DNA of 64,000 bases from Piscinibacter defluvii (GCF_004011805.1 NZ_ML137198.1:62001-126000), one strand, 5' to 3'. Positions 49,493-58,718 are shown, numbered from the stretch's first letter. Program-made: numbers and translations. The notes: generated by a model not told the origin, from the letters alone.

Positions 49493-50008
49493 ATGCTGAC
49501 CCTGTTCCGCCTGCTGCAGACCCTGCTGGCGCGCACCGGCGCGCCGACCCGCGACACCACCGAGACCCTGGTCACCCGCTGGCGCGTGCTGCCCAACGAC
49601 GTGGACGCCTTCGGCCACATGAACAACAGCCGCTACCTGGCCATCATGGACCTGGGGCGGATCGACTTCCTGCGCCAATGCGCCCTGTTCCGCGGCGTGC
49701 TGCGCCGGCGCTGGAGCGTGCCGGTGGGCGGCGCGCACCTGCAGTTCCGGCGTGCGCTCAAGCCGCTGCAGCGCTACGAACTGCACACCCGCCTGCTCGG
49801 CTGGGACGAACGCTGGTTCTACTTCCGCCAGGAGTTCTTCCGCGCCGGCGATCCGAAGCCCGTCTGCACCGGGCATGTCAAGACGGTCTTCATCGGCCGC
49901 GAGGGGCCGGTCGCCGCGCCCGTGGTGGCCCGCGAACTGTCCGGGCGCGAACTCGTATCCCCGGCGCCTGCCGAGGCCTTGCGTGCGTTGCTGGCCCGCC
50001 CCGGCTGA
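49493..50008 (+). CDS. Hotdog-fold acyl-CoA thioesterase (THEM6-like)
   Basis: A 171-aa hotdog protein with TRWRVLPNDVDAFGHMNNSRYLAIMDLGRIDFL, the 4-hydroxybenzoyl-CoA thioesterase-like signature with the conserved Asp (DVDAFGHMNN), then HLQFRRALKPLQRYELHTRLLGWDERWFY. This composition is THEM6/YbgC-like. ATG 49493 is chosen; a GTG at 49481 is possible. It follows cbbR by 46 bp but a functional link is doubtful. Confidence 0.82.
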   Translation: MLTLFRLLQTLLARTGAPTRDTTETLVTRWRVLPNDVDAFGHMNNSRYLAIMDLGRIDFLRQCALFRGVLRRRWSVPVGGAHLQFRRALKPLQRYELHTRLLGWDERWFYFRQEFFRAGDPKPVCTGHVKTVFIGREGPVAAPVVARELSGRELVSPAPAEALRALLARPG

Positions 50009-50011
50009 GCC

Positions 50012-50854
50012 TCACGTCGTCACCTCGAACTCGTGCACCGGATGGTTCTCCGGGCCGGAGCCGACGACGACGAAGACCACGTAGCGCCCGGGCTCGTCCG
50101 GGGCGGCCAGGCTCATCGGCAGCTCGCCGCGCGAATCGATGCGCTTGTCGCGCAGCCGGCTCGGCCGGCCGCCGGTCTTGTCGAACTCGTCCTTGGCGCC
50201 GATCACCACCCAGCCCGCGCCCAGCTTGCCGCCCGGCTGGAACCAGTCCGGCGTGCGCAGCTTGAAGTCGAAGTACTTCGAGGCCTTGTAGCTGCGCGCC
50301 AGGCCGAGGAACTCGAAGGCGTTGCGGCGCAGCTTGGGCGGCTTGTCGAAGGGCAGCGGCAGTTCGGGCGACTTGAGGATGCGCTCCTTCAGGTCGCGCT
50401 CCTCCATGCTCGGGCCCTGGGGCTTGGGCTGCTCGCGGTTCACCTCGGTGGGGGCCTTGCCGACGACCACGGTCAGCAGCGCCTTGATGCCTTCCTTGAT
50501 CCCCTTCTCGACCAGGTCGTCGATCGCCTTGTCGATCTTCTTCCTCGCCTCCGCATCCGGCAGCACCGGCTGCACCTTGACGATCAAGTCGCGCAGCATG
50601 CGCACGATGGGGTCGCGGCGTGCCGCGTCGCCGATGCGCGTGACCAGGTCGGCCAGTGCCTCGCCCTGCTTGCGCGGGTCGGCAGGCAGCTTCTTCAGCG
50701 CATCGGCGATCTCGGCATCGCTGATCGTCGTCTTCTTCGGCGCCGGCAGTTCCTCGCGCGGCCGGTCCCCGGGCTTCTTCAGCGGCCCGGTGGGGCCGGG
50801 CCCGGGACGCGGCCCGAGGCCCAGGGTCTGCAGCAGCCCGCGTGTCGTCGTCAT
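50012..50854 (-). CDS. Protein of unknown function downstream of mxaL
   Basis: A 280-aa protein I do not recognise. No signal peptide. Residues 1-45 are Pro/Gly/Lys-rich, ~45-150 are helical and highly charged (two KxIxKAIDDLVEKGIKEGIKALL-type helices) and ~185-280 look like a beta-sandwich (KYFDFKLRTPDWFQPGGK ... GRYVVFVVVGSG ... HEFEV). It sits 91 bp after mxaL on the same strand, in the place where methylotrophs carry mxaD, but it bears no resemblance to MxaD. Convergent with the thioesterase gene (3 bp). Confidence 0.55.
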   Translation of the reverse strand: MTTTRGLLQTLGLGPRPGPGPTGPLKKPGDRPREELPAPKKTTISDAEIADALKKLPADPRKQGEALADLVTRIGDAARRDPIVRMLRDLIVKVQPVLPDAEARKKIDKAIDDLVEKGIKEGIKALLTVVVGKAPTEVNREQPKPQGPSMEERDLKERILKSPELPLPFDKPPKLRRNAFEFLGLARSYKASKYFDFKLRTPDWFQPGGKLGAGWVVIGAKDEFDKTGGRPSRLRDKRIDSRGELPMSLAAPDEPGRYVVFVVVGSGPENHPVHEFEVTT

Positions 50855-50945
50855 GGTCGGCCTCCGGTGCGTACCCGGACGGGCCCGCATGCCGGACATG
50901 TACGACCGGCGGCCGCAGGCGATCTCCCCTGTTCGTGGGGCGTGC

Positions 50946-51899
50946 TCAGCGTCGCAGGGCGCGCCAGGCCGCACGCAGCGGCGGCACCAGCAGCAGCGCC
51001 AGCGCCAGCGCCGCAAGTGCCGGCCGGGCGTCGGCCCGCACCGTCACCGGCCGTGCCAACGCCGGATCGCGCAGCGCGTCGAGCAGGGCCGCGGTGCCGC
51101 TCAGGCGGCGGTAGCCGAAGCCGCCCTCGCTGGCCAGCAGGCGCAGGTAGGGCTCGCGCAGGGCCGAGAGATGCTCGGCACCGGGGGTGGCGCCCAGGCC
51201 CACGTCGGCCGGCACCGGCTCCTGCTCGACCATCGCCTCGCCGCCCACGCTGCCGCCGCGGCCTTGGCTGCGCGGGTCGGTCTGCAGCACCTCGTCGGCC
51301 TTCCACACGCCCAGCGGCCGGCCGGACGGATCGAACTTCGGTATCGCCGCCGGCCGCATGTCGCCCACGCCGAGGATCACCCCGGCCACCTCGCCCGGCT
51401 TGTCGTCGAAGCGCGGGCGGTGCCGCGGGTTCAGCGGCGGCGCCTCGTGGCCGTCGCTGACGAACAGCAGCGAGGGCACGCCGGGCAGCGCCTTGGCGAT
51501 CGAGACGGCGCTGTGCAGGCCCTTGGCCACCTCGCTGTTGCCGGACCAGGCCATCGAGCCGTCGAGGTGGTCGAGCGCGGCGCGCAGCTCGGCCCGGTTG
51601 GCACACACCTCGACCGGGGCGAACAGCAGGTAGCTGCGGTACTCGGTGAAGATGCCCAGGCCGAGCCGCGCGCCGCAGGGCAGCTCGGGCAACGCGTCGC
51701 GCAGCGCACGTCGCGCGAAGTCCAGCCGCGCCGCGGGCCGGCCGTCCAGCAGCGTGTCGGTCACGTTCATGCTCTGGGTGATGTCGAACACCACCACATG
51801 CTCGAACAGGCGGCGCGGCAGCTCGACCCGCGGCTCGAACAGGCCGGCCAGCAGCGCCAGCGCGGCGCAGGCCAGCCACCAGCGGTCGTCGGCCTTCAT
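50946..51899 (-). CDS. mxaL: MxaL-like VWA protein
   Basis: A 317-aa membrane-anchored von Willebrand A protein with N- and C-terminal transmembrane helices (WWLACAALALLAGLF; PALAALALALLLVPPL). The MIDAS-type sequence DITQSMN (DxTxS) lies near residue 39. Position after mxaK and length match MxaL, required for Ca2+ insertion into methanol dehydrogenase in methylotrophs. Overlaps mxaK by 4 nt. Confidence 0.78.
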   Translation of the reverse strand: MKADDRWWLACAALALLAGLFEPRVELPRRLFEHVVVFDITQSMNVTDTLLDGRPAARLDFARRALRDALPELPCGARLGLGIFTEYRSYLLFAPVEVCANRAELRAALDHLDGSMAWSGNSEVAKGLHSAVSIAKALPGVPSLLFVSDGHEAPPLNPRHRPRFDDKPGEVAGVILGVGDMRPAAIPKFDPSGRPLGVWKADEVLQTDPRSQGRGGSVGGEAMVEQEPVPADVGLGATPGAEHLSALREPYLRLLASEGGFGYRRLSGTAALLDALRDPALARPVTVRADARPALAALALALLLVPPLRAAWRALRR

Positions 51900-52441
51900 G
51901 GCAAGCCCGGCGAATGGCCACGCATCGTGGTGGCGGCCCGCTCGGCGTCGCGCCGGTTGTCGGGCAGCGCCTCGTCCTCGCCCTCCGGGTCGGGCTGCAG
52001 GCGCTGGGCGCGCTCGAGGTTGTAGCGTGCGTCCCAGTCGCCCGGGTCGTGCCGCAGCAGCTCGCGGTAGTGCTCCTTGGCCAGCTCGATCAGCGCCAGC
52101 GCCTGGCCCGGATGTTTGTTGGCGCGCAGCTCGACGGCCTGGCGCAGCAGCAGGTTGGCGCTGTTGTAGCGCGCCGCGCTGCCGAGCACGGGGTCGTCGT
52201 GCAGGCTGCCGTAGCGCGCCAGCGCCGAGTCGGCCGTGCCGCTGGCCGCCTGTGCGGCGGCCCACGCGAAGCGCAACGCGGGCGGCGCGTCGGCCGCATC
52301 GCCGCCCGGGCCGCCGGCGGCGATGCGCGCGTCGAGCGCACGCGCGCGCTGCAGGCGCAGCACGTCGACCGCGGCCAGCACGGCCAGCACGGCCAGGGCG
52401 GCGAGCAGCACGCGGCTGGCGCGGCGCGGGTTCAGTGCCAT
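51896..52441 (-). CDS. mxaK: MxaK-like protein
   Basis: A 181-aa protein with one N-terminal transmembrane helix (ASRVLLAALAVLAVLAAVDVL) and a helical, TPR-like periplasmic part (SARYNSANLLLRQAVELRAN; HDPGDWDARYNLERAQRL). MxaK is poorly conserved, so this call relies on position between mxaC and mxaL and on size. Overlaps mxaC by 10 nt and mxaL by 4 nt. Confidence 0.72.
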   Translation of the reverse strand: MALNPRRASRVLLAALAVLAVLAAVDVLRLQRARALDARIAAGGPGGDAADAPPALRFAWAAAQAASGTADSALARYGSLHDDPVLGSAARYNSANLLLRQAVELRANKHPGQALALIELAKEHYRELLRHDPGDWDARYNLERAQRLQPDPEGEDEALPDNRRDAERAATTMRGHSPGLP

Positions 52442-53478
52442 CGGCGCATCTCCAGGGCACGTGCGCCGAGCAGCAGGAGCACGCAGGCCAGCGCCACGGC
52501 CTCGGCCCAGGGCGCGAGCTCGCGGCGCGGCACCAGCTCGTGGGTGGTGATCGGCAGGTTCTCGAGCCGGTTCACGTCGGCGATCGCCTGCTCGAGCGCC
52601 TCGGACGTACCGGCCTCGTAGGCCTTGTACGGCGTCTCGAGCGACTCGAAGAACTGGTGCAGCAGCTTCTCCGGCACGCTCTCGGCGGCGGCGGTCGAGT
52701 CGCCCTCGGCGAAGGTCAGCCCGGGGCTGTTGGCCGAGCGCAGGTAGAGCCAGTAGATCGCCACGCGCTGCTTGCGCAGCAGGTGCGCGAGGTGCTCGCG
52801 GCTGTCCGGGTCGAGCCGGTCGCCGCCGTCGGAGACCAGCAGCAGGATGCGCGAGCCGGTGTAGGGCCGGTCCTCCCAGAGCGACAGCGCGGCCTCGATG
52901 GCGCGCCCGATGTGCGTTTCCGACAGGCCGCGGCCGATGTTGCCGGCGGTGATGGCCGCCTGGATCATCTCCTGCCGGCTGGTGAAGTCGAGCACGGTCA
53001 TCGGCAGGGTGCTGAACACCACCAGCGCGAAGCGGTCCTGAGGCCGCTGGGCGGTGAAGTCGGCCAGCAGCTGGCGCGCCACCTTGCCCTTGGACTCGCG
53101 CAGCCGCGCCGGGGCCTGGCTGAAGTAGTGGTTGAGCGCCTCCGGGCCGGTGGGGTTGATGCCCTTGGGCAGCTTCGTGCCCGGCGCGAAGCCCTGGTCC
53201 ATGCTGCGGCTGCGGTCGAGCACCAGCACCACCTCGGCGCCGCGCCCGGTGCGCTCGACCGTGTACTCCGGCCGGTACGGGTCGGCCAGCGCCAGCACCA
53301 GCGCGCCGATCGCCAGCGCGGCCAGCACGCGCAGCAGCCAGCCGACGGCGTCGGAGGCACGGTCGCGCGGCGCGAAGGCGATCCAGGCGTTGGCCAGCGG
53401 CCGGCCGTCGCGCGCCAGCAGCGGCAGCACGAGCAGCGGCAACAGCAGCAGCAGCCAGGGCTGGTCGAAGCGGAGCAT
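52432..53478 (-). CDS. mxaC: MxaC-like VWA protein
   Basis: A 348-aa BatA-like protein: two N-terminal transmembrane helices, a VWA domain with intact MIDAS LDRSRSMD (near residue 91), SDGGDRLDPDSREH as the metal-site continuation, and a C-terminal transmembrane helix. MxaC takes part in calcium insertion during methanol dehydrogenase maturation. Its ATG shares one base with the mxaA stop (TGATG). Confidence 0.8.
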   Translation of the reverse strand: MLRFDQPWLLLLLPLLVLPLLARDGRPLANAWIAFAPRDRASDAVGWLLRVLAALAIGALVLALADPYRPEYTVERTGRGAEVVLVLDRSRSMDQGFAPGTKLPKGINPTGPEALNHYFSQAPARLRESKGKVARQLLADFTAQRPQDRFALVVFSTLPMTVLDFTSRQEMIQAAITAGNIGRGLSETHIGRAIEAALSLWEDRPYTGSRILLLVSDGGDRLDPDSREHLAHLLRKQRVAIYWLYLRSANSPGLTFAEGDSTAAAESVPEKLLHQFFESLETPYKAYEAGTSEALEQAIADVNRLENLPITTHELVPRRELAPWAEAVALACVLLLLGARALEMRRWH

Positions 53479-54368
53479 CACGTGGCGAGCTCCGCATCGC
53501 GGCAGCGCCGCGCCAGGCCGGCCAGCCACTGCGCGTCGCCGGGCTCGCGCGGCGCGGCGGCGAAGAACTCGCGCTGCGAGAGCTGCAGGAAGCGGCGCAG
53601 TTCCTCGCGCAGCGGCGCGTAGGCCGGCCGCGCGGCGACGAAGCGCACCAGCGTGTGCTCGAACACCACCTCGCCGGCGGTCGCGTCCAGCGCCGCGTGC
53701 AGCTGCCGGCAGGCGGCGCGCCATTGCGCGTCGTCCGCCTCCGGCGCGAGCCGGCGCAACATGTTCCACGCGCGGCCGAAGGGCCGGTGCCGGCGCGCCC
53801 ACCAGGGCAGCCCGAGATGGATCAGCGCCAGCCCGGCGCCGCACAGCCCCGCGAGCACCCCCCACCACTGCAGCCGGCGCAGCAGCGGCGTGCTGTCGAT
53901 GCGCGGCGCGGCGCGGTCGGGCCGCAGCTCGCCCAGGCCGGAGCGCGGCGACACCTCCTCGGGCACCAGCGGCGCCACCGTCACCGGCCAGGCCTCCACC
54001 CGCAGTTCCTCGGCGCGCATCGGGCCGGCGAGCGCGAGCCGGAACGGCGGCATCTCGAGCGTGCGCACCGCGGTCGGTGCGAGGAACACCTGGTAGTGCA
54101 AGGTCAGGTGCAGCCGCATGCCACCGCCCTCGCGCTGCGCGTCGCGGTCGATGCGGCGCAGCTCCAGCGGCTGGCCGCGCGCGCCGGGGCGCGGCAGCGA
54201 GGCCTCATCCAGCGACCAGCCCTCGGGCAGGTGCAGCACCAGCTCGCGCTGCACCCGGTCGCCGACCTGGTAGCCGAAGGCGCGCGGCTCGTCGGCCTCG
54301 AGCCGCGGGACGCCCTGCGCGCCGGCCAGGCCGGCGGCGAGCAGCGCGGCGGCGGCGACGGTTCTCAT
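53478..54368 (-). CDS. mxaA: MxaA-like protein
   Basis: A 296-aa exported protein: signal peptide MRTVAAAALLAAGLAGAQG, beta-rich periplasmic domain (to ~165), one transmembrane helix (WWGVLAGLCGAGLALIHLGLP) and a cytoplasmic helical tail (HAALDATAGEVVFEHTLVRFVA). This layout and its place between mxaS and mxaC fit MxaA, involved in calcium insertion into methanol dehydrogenase. Confidence 0.78.
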   Translation of the reverse strand: MRTVAAAALLAAGLAGAQGVPRLEADEPRAFGYQVGDRVQRELVLHLPEGWSLDEASLPRPGARGQPLELRRIDRDAQREGGGMRLHLTLHYQVFLAPTAVRTLEMPPFRLALAGPMRAEELRVEAWPVTVAPLVPEEVSPRSGLGELRPDRAAPRIDSTPLLRRLQWWGVLAGLCGAGLALIHLGLPWWARRHRPFGRAWNMLRRLAPEADDAQWRAACRQLHAALDATAGEVVFEHTLVRFVAARPAYAPLREELRRFLQLSQREFFAAAPREPGDAQWLAGLARRCRDAELAT

Positions 54369-55216
54369 GCGAGGAAATGTCGCGTCACCGCGTCCGCGTC
54401 GAACGCGCCGTCGATGATGAGCGGCGCGAGCCGGCGCTGTGCGAACAGGTTCAGCAGTTCGGCGCGGCGCTGCTCGCGCGCCACGCGCCAGCGCTCGCGC
54501 AGGGCCGGGCGCCACCACAGCCAGCGGCGCCGGCCGCTCTCCGGATCGACCACCTGCACCAGGCCATGCGCCGCCGCGGGCTCGAACTCCTCGGGCTGCC
54601 ACAGCAGCACCGGCACGAGCGCGTGGTGCGACAGCGCGTCCAGCACCTCGCGCAGCTCGGGCAGGGGCAGGTGGAAGTCGGACACCAGGAAGACCAGCGC
54701 GCGCCGGTGCGGCAGCGCCACCGCCGCCTCGCGCAGCCCGCGCGCCGAGCGCCCGGTGGGCTCGAAGCCGCGCAGGCGCTCGGCCAACGCGAGGCCGGCG
54801 CCGCGCTGGCGCGTGGCCGGCAGCAGCCAGTCGCGCCGCAGCGTCTGGTCGGCGCCGACGAAGGCGAAGCTGTCGCCGGTGCGCCAGGCCGACCAGGCGA
54901 TGCTGCGCGTGAAGTCGGCCAGCACGTCGAGCTTGCGCTGCACGCCGGCAAAGCCCATCGAGGCCGACAGGTCGGCCACCACCGCCACCGGCACGGCCTG
55001 GCGCAGGCTGTTGATGCGCACCAGCCACTGGCCGAACGGGTCGCGCAGGCTGGCGTGCAGGTCGAGCCGGCGCGCGTCCGGCGCGTCGGCCAGCGCGGCG
55101 TGGCGGCGGAACTCGAAGCCGCCCTCCCCGCTGCGGCTGCGGTGGTGGCCCGGGAAGCCACCACCGGCCAGGCCGGGGATGCGGTAGTGGACCTCGGGAA
55201 TGCGGTTCGGCGCCAT
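54365..55216 (-). CDS. mxaS: MxaS-like DUF58 protein
   Basis: A 283-aa DUF58/VWA-type cytoplasmic protein typically paired with a MoxR ATPase. The DUF58 entry motif HYRIPGLAGGGFPGHH leads, with RDPFGQWLVRIN and a MIDAS-like ADLSASMGF (DxSxS). Overlaps mxaA by 4 nt and starts 4 bp after mxaR. Confidence 0.8.
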   Translation of the reverse strand: MAPNRIPEVHYRIPGLAGGGFPGHHRSRSGEGGFEFRRHAALADAPDARRLDLHASLRDPFGQWLVRINSLRQAVPVAVVADLSASMGFAGVQRKLDVLADFTRSIAWSAWRTGDSFAFVGADQTLRRDWLLPATRQRGAGLALAERLRGFEPTGRSARGLREAAVALPHRRALVFLVSDFHLPLPELREVLDALSHHALVPVLLWQPEEFEPAAAHGLVQVVDPESGRRRWLWWRPALRERWRVAREQRRAELLNLFAQRRLAPLIIDGAFDADAVTRHFLA

Positions 55217-55220
55217 CGCT

Positions 55221-56243
55221 TCAGGGCGCCGGCACGTGCGCCAGGATCGCGTCCATCAGCGCCGGGGCGATCTCGTGCCGGCGCATCTCGTAGACCGGCT
55301 GGAACACCAGCCGGTGCGCGATCGTCTCGGGGAACACGGCCTGCACGTCCTCGGGCGTGACATGGTCGCGGCCCTCCAGCCAGGCGGCCACGCGCGCGGC
55401 GCGCAGCAGCAGGCTCATGCCGCGCGGGCTGGCGCCGGCCAGCATCAGCTCGGCCACCTCCAGGTCCGGCAGGCGCACGCCGACGTCCTGCGGCCGCGCG
55501 GTGGCCTGCCACAGGCGCAACGCGTACTGCTGCAGCGCGTCGGAGGCGCGCACGTGGCGCTGGATGCACGCGGCCAGCCCGTTCAGCTCGGTGTGCGGCA
55601 CCATCGCCGCCTGCAGCGAACCGACCAGCGCGTCGGTGTCGTGGTAGCGCGGGTCGAACATCAGCGCGCGGCGCATGGCCTCGTCGGCCGGTGCATCGAT
55701 CGCGATCTCCATCATGAAGCGGTCGCGCGCGGCCGCCGAGATCTCGAAGGTCTCCTCGCGCTCGACGCGGTTGCGGTCGGCAAACACCAGCAGGTGCGGG
55801 AAGCGGACCTCGCGGTTGAAGGCCTGCGCGCTGCGCTCGGCCATCACGCGCAGCAGCAGCGCATGCACCTGCGGGCGGGCGCGGTTGATCTCGTTGAAGA
55901 AGAAGATCGCCAGGTCCTCGCCGTGGCGGATCAGCGGGCCGGGCTCGACCGCCGGGCGGCCGGCCTCGCTGATGTAGGTGTAGTAGACGAGGTCGGCCGG
56001 CATCAGGTCGATGGTGCCCTCGGTGCGCGCGTAGGCGCCGCCGAGCACCTGCGCGAAGGCGCGCAGCAGCGTCGTCTTGCCGACGCCGACATCGCCCTGC
56101 AGCAGCACGTGGCCGCGCGCGAACACCGCCGTCAGCACGCGCCGCAGGACGCGCGCCTGGCCGATCACCGCCTTGCCGACCTCCGCCTCCAGCGCCAGGG
56201 CCCGCGCGCGCCAGTCGGCCAGCTGCGCGTCGTCGCCGTCCAT
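55221..56243 (-). CDS. mxaR: MxaR, MoxR-family AAA+ ATPase
   Basis: A 340-aa AAA+ ATPase. Walker A GDVGVGKTTLLRAFAQVLG; Walker B-like LAIFFFNEINRARPQVHALLL, where the residue before the catalytic Glu is Asn instead of the usual Asp. Sensor segment RFPHLLVFADRNRVEREE follows, and a C-terminal helical lid ends VYEMRRHEIAPALMDAIL. MoxR proteins are chaperone-like partners of VWA proteins; here three VWA/DUF58 genes follow immediately. The 124-bp gap upstream (56244-56367) holds nothing recognisable. Confidence 0.87.
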   Translation of the reverse strand: MDGDDAQLADWRARALALEAEVGKAVIGQARVLRRVLTAVFARGHVLLQGDVGVGKTTLLRAFAQVLGGAYARTEGTIDLMPADLVYYTYISEAGRPAVEPGPLIRHGEDLAIFFFNEINRARPQVHALLLRVMAERSAQAFNREVRFPHLLVFADRNRVEREETFEISAAARDRFMMEIAIDAPADEAMRRALMFDPRYHDTDALVGSLQAAMVPHTELNGLAACIQRHVRASDALQQYALRLWQATARPQDVGVRLPDLEVAELMLAGASPRGMSLLLRAARVAAWLEGRDHVTPEDVQAVFPETIAHRLVFQPVYEMRRHEIAPALMDAILAHVPAP

Positions 56244-56367
56244 GCCGTCTCCTTGCTCATGTCGTTGTGCGCGCGATGGTGCCACGACGTGACACAGCGC
56301 GCCGGGCACGGCACAGCCGGCCGCGCCCGGGCACGGCCAAGCAAGGAGCAAGCCTCGGTGGGCGGGG

Positions 56368-58635
56368 TCAGAAGCGGAAGCGCACCCCCACCCAGGCGGC
56401 ACGCGGCGCACCCGGGCCGACGAACTGCTCGTCGCGCCAGTCGTCCGGCGCGAGCAGCGTGCCGTTGGTGTCGAAGGCGTTCTCGCCCAGCGCGCCGGCG
56501 CTGGCGTACGTCCGGTCGAACAGGTTGCTGACGCGGCCGAACAGCTCGACCGATTCGGCGATCTTCCAGCGCGCCGAGACGTCGACCACCGCGAAGCCGC
56601 CCACCTTGCCGCTGCCGAAGTACTCCTCGCCGTCGGGTTGGTGGCGGTTGTTCTCGTTGCCGCGCACGTACTGGCTCGACCAGGCACGCAGCTGCGCGCC
56701 CAGGCCCCAGGCGGGCGTGGCCTGCCAGTCGAGCGAGAGCTTCAGGCTGTGGCGCGGCAGGCCGGGCAGCTGGTCACCCGGGCGCACCTCGATCTCGCCC
56801 TCGCCCGGGCAGGCCGGGCTGGTCTCGGCCGTGCTGTTGGGCTCGGCGACGACGCAGGCCGAGGACTGGAAGGTGGCGCGCAGCCAGCTGTAGTTGGCCG
56901 CCCAGGTGAGCGCGCCCTGGCGCTGCTCCAGCCCCAGCTCCAGGCCTTCGCGCCGGGTGCGGCCGAAGTTGGTGAAGTAGCCGGCGGCGCGGCCGTTGCT
57001 GATGAACAGCAGGTCGTCGCGGTTGACGGTGCGGAAGGCGGAGGCGTTCCAGGCCCAGCCCAGCGGCAGCGTGCCGCGCAGGCCGGCCTCGAGCGTGCGC
57101 GAGACCACCTGCTCGAGCGGCGGGTCGGACTGCAGCGCGTTGGGCAGCACGCAGGCGTTGTCCGGATCGGAGCAGCCCAGCTCGATCGGGCTGGGCGCGC
57201 GGTTGCCCTGGCTGAAGCCGCCATAGGCGGTCAGGCTCGGGCTGACCTGCCAGGTCAGGCCGGCGGCCGGGTTGAACTTGGTGTAGCGCGCGTCGGCGTC
57301 GAGGTTGGTGGGGAGGCCGAGCTCGGCCCGGCCGCGGTCGATCGTCGTCACGTGGGTGCGGTTCCAGCGCCCGGCCAGCGTGAGCTGCAGGGTCGGCTGC
57401 AGCGCGATCAGGTCGTGCACGTACAGGCTGGTCGTCTGGCTGCGGCCGGAGATCAGTGCGTCGATCTCGGGCGACTCCTCCGGCACCACGCCGCGCGTGG
57501 CGTCGAGCATGCCCTCGGCCTCGCTCTGCTTGAAGCGCGTGCGGGCGCGGTCGTAGGAGAGGCCGACGGTCAGCTGGTGGCTGCCCAGGCGCTGCTCGGA
57601 CTGCAGCGCCAGCCCGGCGGCGCTCTGGCGCGAGCGGGTGCGGTTCTCGACGCCGGTCTCCTCGACGGCGGGCGGATCGTAGTCGTCGTTCAGGTCGCCG
57701 TTCAGCGTCGACGAGCGGGTGCGGCGCAGGTAGGCCGTGGCCGAGAGCGTGTGCGACGCGGAGAGGTCGAGGCTGCCATTGAAGGTCAGCATGCTGAGCC
57801 GGTTGTCGGTGCGGTCGGGCCGGGTGTAGACCTGCGTGCGGTCGACCGCCAGCAGCGATTCGGGCAGCAGCCCGTTGCCGATCAGGCTGTTCTCGGCATG
57901 CGTCAGGCTCAGGTCCCAGGACCAGCCGTCGCGGTGCTGCCCGCCCTTGACGAACAGCTGGCGCACCTCGGAGGGCGAGAAGTCGCGCCAGCCGTCCTCG
58001 TCGAAGCCGCTGGCCGCCACGAACAGGTGGCCGCTCTCGCCCAGCTTGCGGCCGTGCGAGAGCTCGAGCGAGAGGCGCTTGAACGAGCCGGCCTGCAACT
58101 CGATCTCGGTGCCCGGGTGGGTGTCGCCGCTCTTGGTCTGCAGAGACAGCGCGCCGCCCAGCGTGTTCAGGCCGAACACCGGGTTGGAGCCGGGCATCAA
58201 GGTCAGGCTGGCCAGCGCGGCGCGCGGGATCAGGTCCCAGTTGACCACGTCGCCGAAGGGTTCGTTCACGCGCACCCCGTCCATGAACACCGACAGGCCC
58301 TGCGGCGTGCCCAGCAGCGGGCTGGCCGAGAAGCCGCGGTAGTTGACGTCCATCTGGTACGGGTTGCCCTGGATCTCGTTCACGTTCACCGAAGGCAAGC
58401 TGCTGCCCATGAAGTCGGGCAGGTTCAGGCTCTGGCGGCGCCGCAGATCCCTGTCGTCGGCGGTCTGCACGTTGGCCGGGATCTGGTCCTTGGGCACGTT
58501 GGTGCCGGGCACCGGCGTGGCGCCGACCACCTGCACCGTGGGCAGGTTCGATTGCGCCTGGGCCAGGCCCGCCAGCAGCGCCAGGGCGGCCAGGGCCACC
58601 GGTTGCAGGCGCCGCGGCGGCGTCGTGCGGGTCAT
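56368..58635 (-). CDS. TonB-dependent outer-membrane receptor
   Basis: A 755-aa receptor with signal peptide (to AQAQ, ~28 residues), an N-terminal plug (DFMGSSLPSVNVNEIQGNPYQMD...LSVFMDGVRVNEPFGD...NPVFGLNTLGGAL) and a 22-strand barrel ending in the terminal aromatic motif GVRFRF. No N-terminal signalling domain, so it is a transport-type receptor. Substrate undetermined. Its position between mxaRSACKL and the PQQ-linked transport operon makes a lanthanide-chelate (LutH-like) or other metal-complex receptor plausible. GAGGAGACC precedes the ATG at 58635. Confidence 0.9.
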   Translation of the reverse strand: MTRTTPPRRLQPVALAALALLAGLAQAQSNLPTVQVVGATPVPGTNVPKDQIPANVQTADDRDLRRRQSLNLPDFMGSSLPSVNVNEIQGNPYQMDVNYRGFSASPLLGTPQGLSVFMDGVRVNEPFGDVVNWDLIPRAALASLTLMPGSNPVFGLNTLGGALSLQTKSGDTHPGTEIELQAGSFKRLSLELSHGRKLGESGHLFVAASGFDEDGWRDFSPSEVRQLFVKGGQHRDGWSWDLSLTHAENSLIGNGLLPESLLAVDRTQVYTRPDRTDNRLSMLTFNGSLDLSASHTLSATAYLRRTRSSTLNGDLNDDYDPPAVEETGVENRTRSRQSAAGLALQSEQRLGSHQLTVGLSYDRARTRFKQSEAEGMLDATRGVVPEESPEIDALISGRSQTTSLYVHDLIALQPTLQLTLAGRWNRTHVTTIDRGRAELGLPTNLDADARYTKFNPAAGLTWQVSPSLTAYGGFSQGNRAPSPIELGCSDPDNACVLPNALQSDPPLEQVVSRTLEAGLRGTLPLGWAWNASAFRTVNRDDLLFISNGRAAGYFTNFGRTRREGLELGLEQRQGALTWAANYSWLRATFQSSACVVAEPNSTAETSPACPGEGEIEVRPGDQLPGLPRHSLKLSLDWQATPAWGLGAQLRAWSSQYVRGNENNRHQPDGEEYFGSGKVGGFAVVDVSARWKIAESVELFGRVSNLFDRTYASAGALGENAFDTNGTLLAPDDWRDEQFVGPGAPRAAWVGVRFRF

Positions 58636-58718
58636 GGGGTCTCCTCGGTTCGTTGTGGTGGGGCGCCGCGGCGGCGCGCTCGGACGCCGACGCTAACAAG
58701 CCGCTCGCCGCGCGGACA

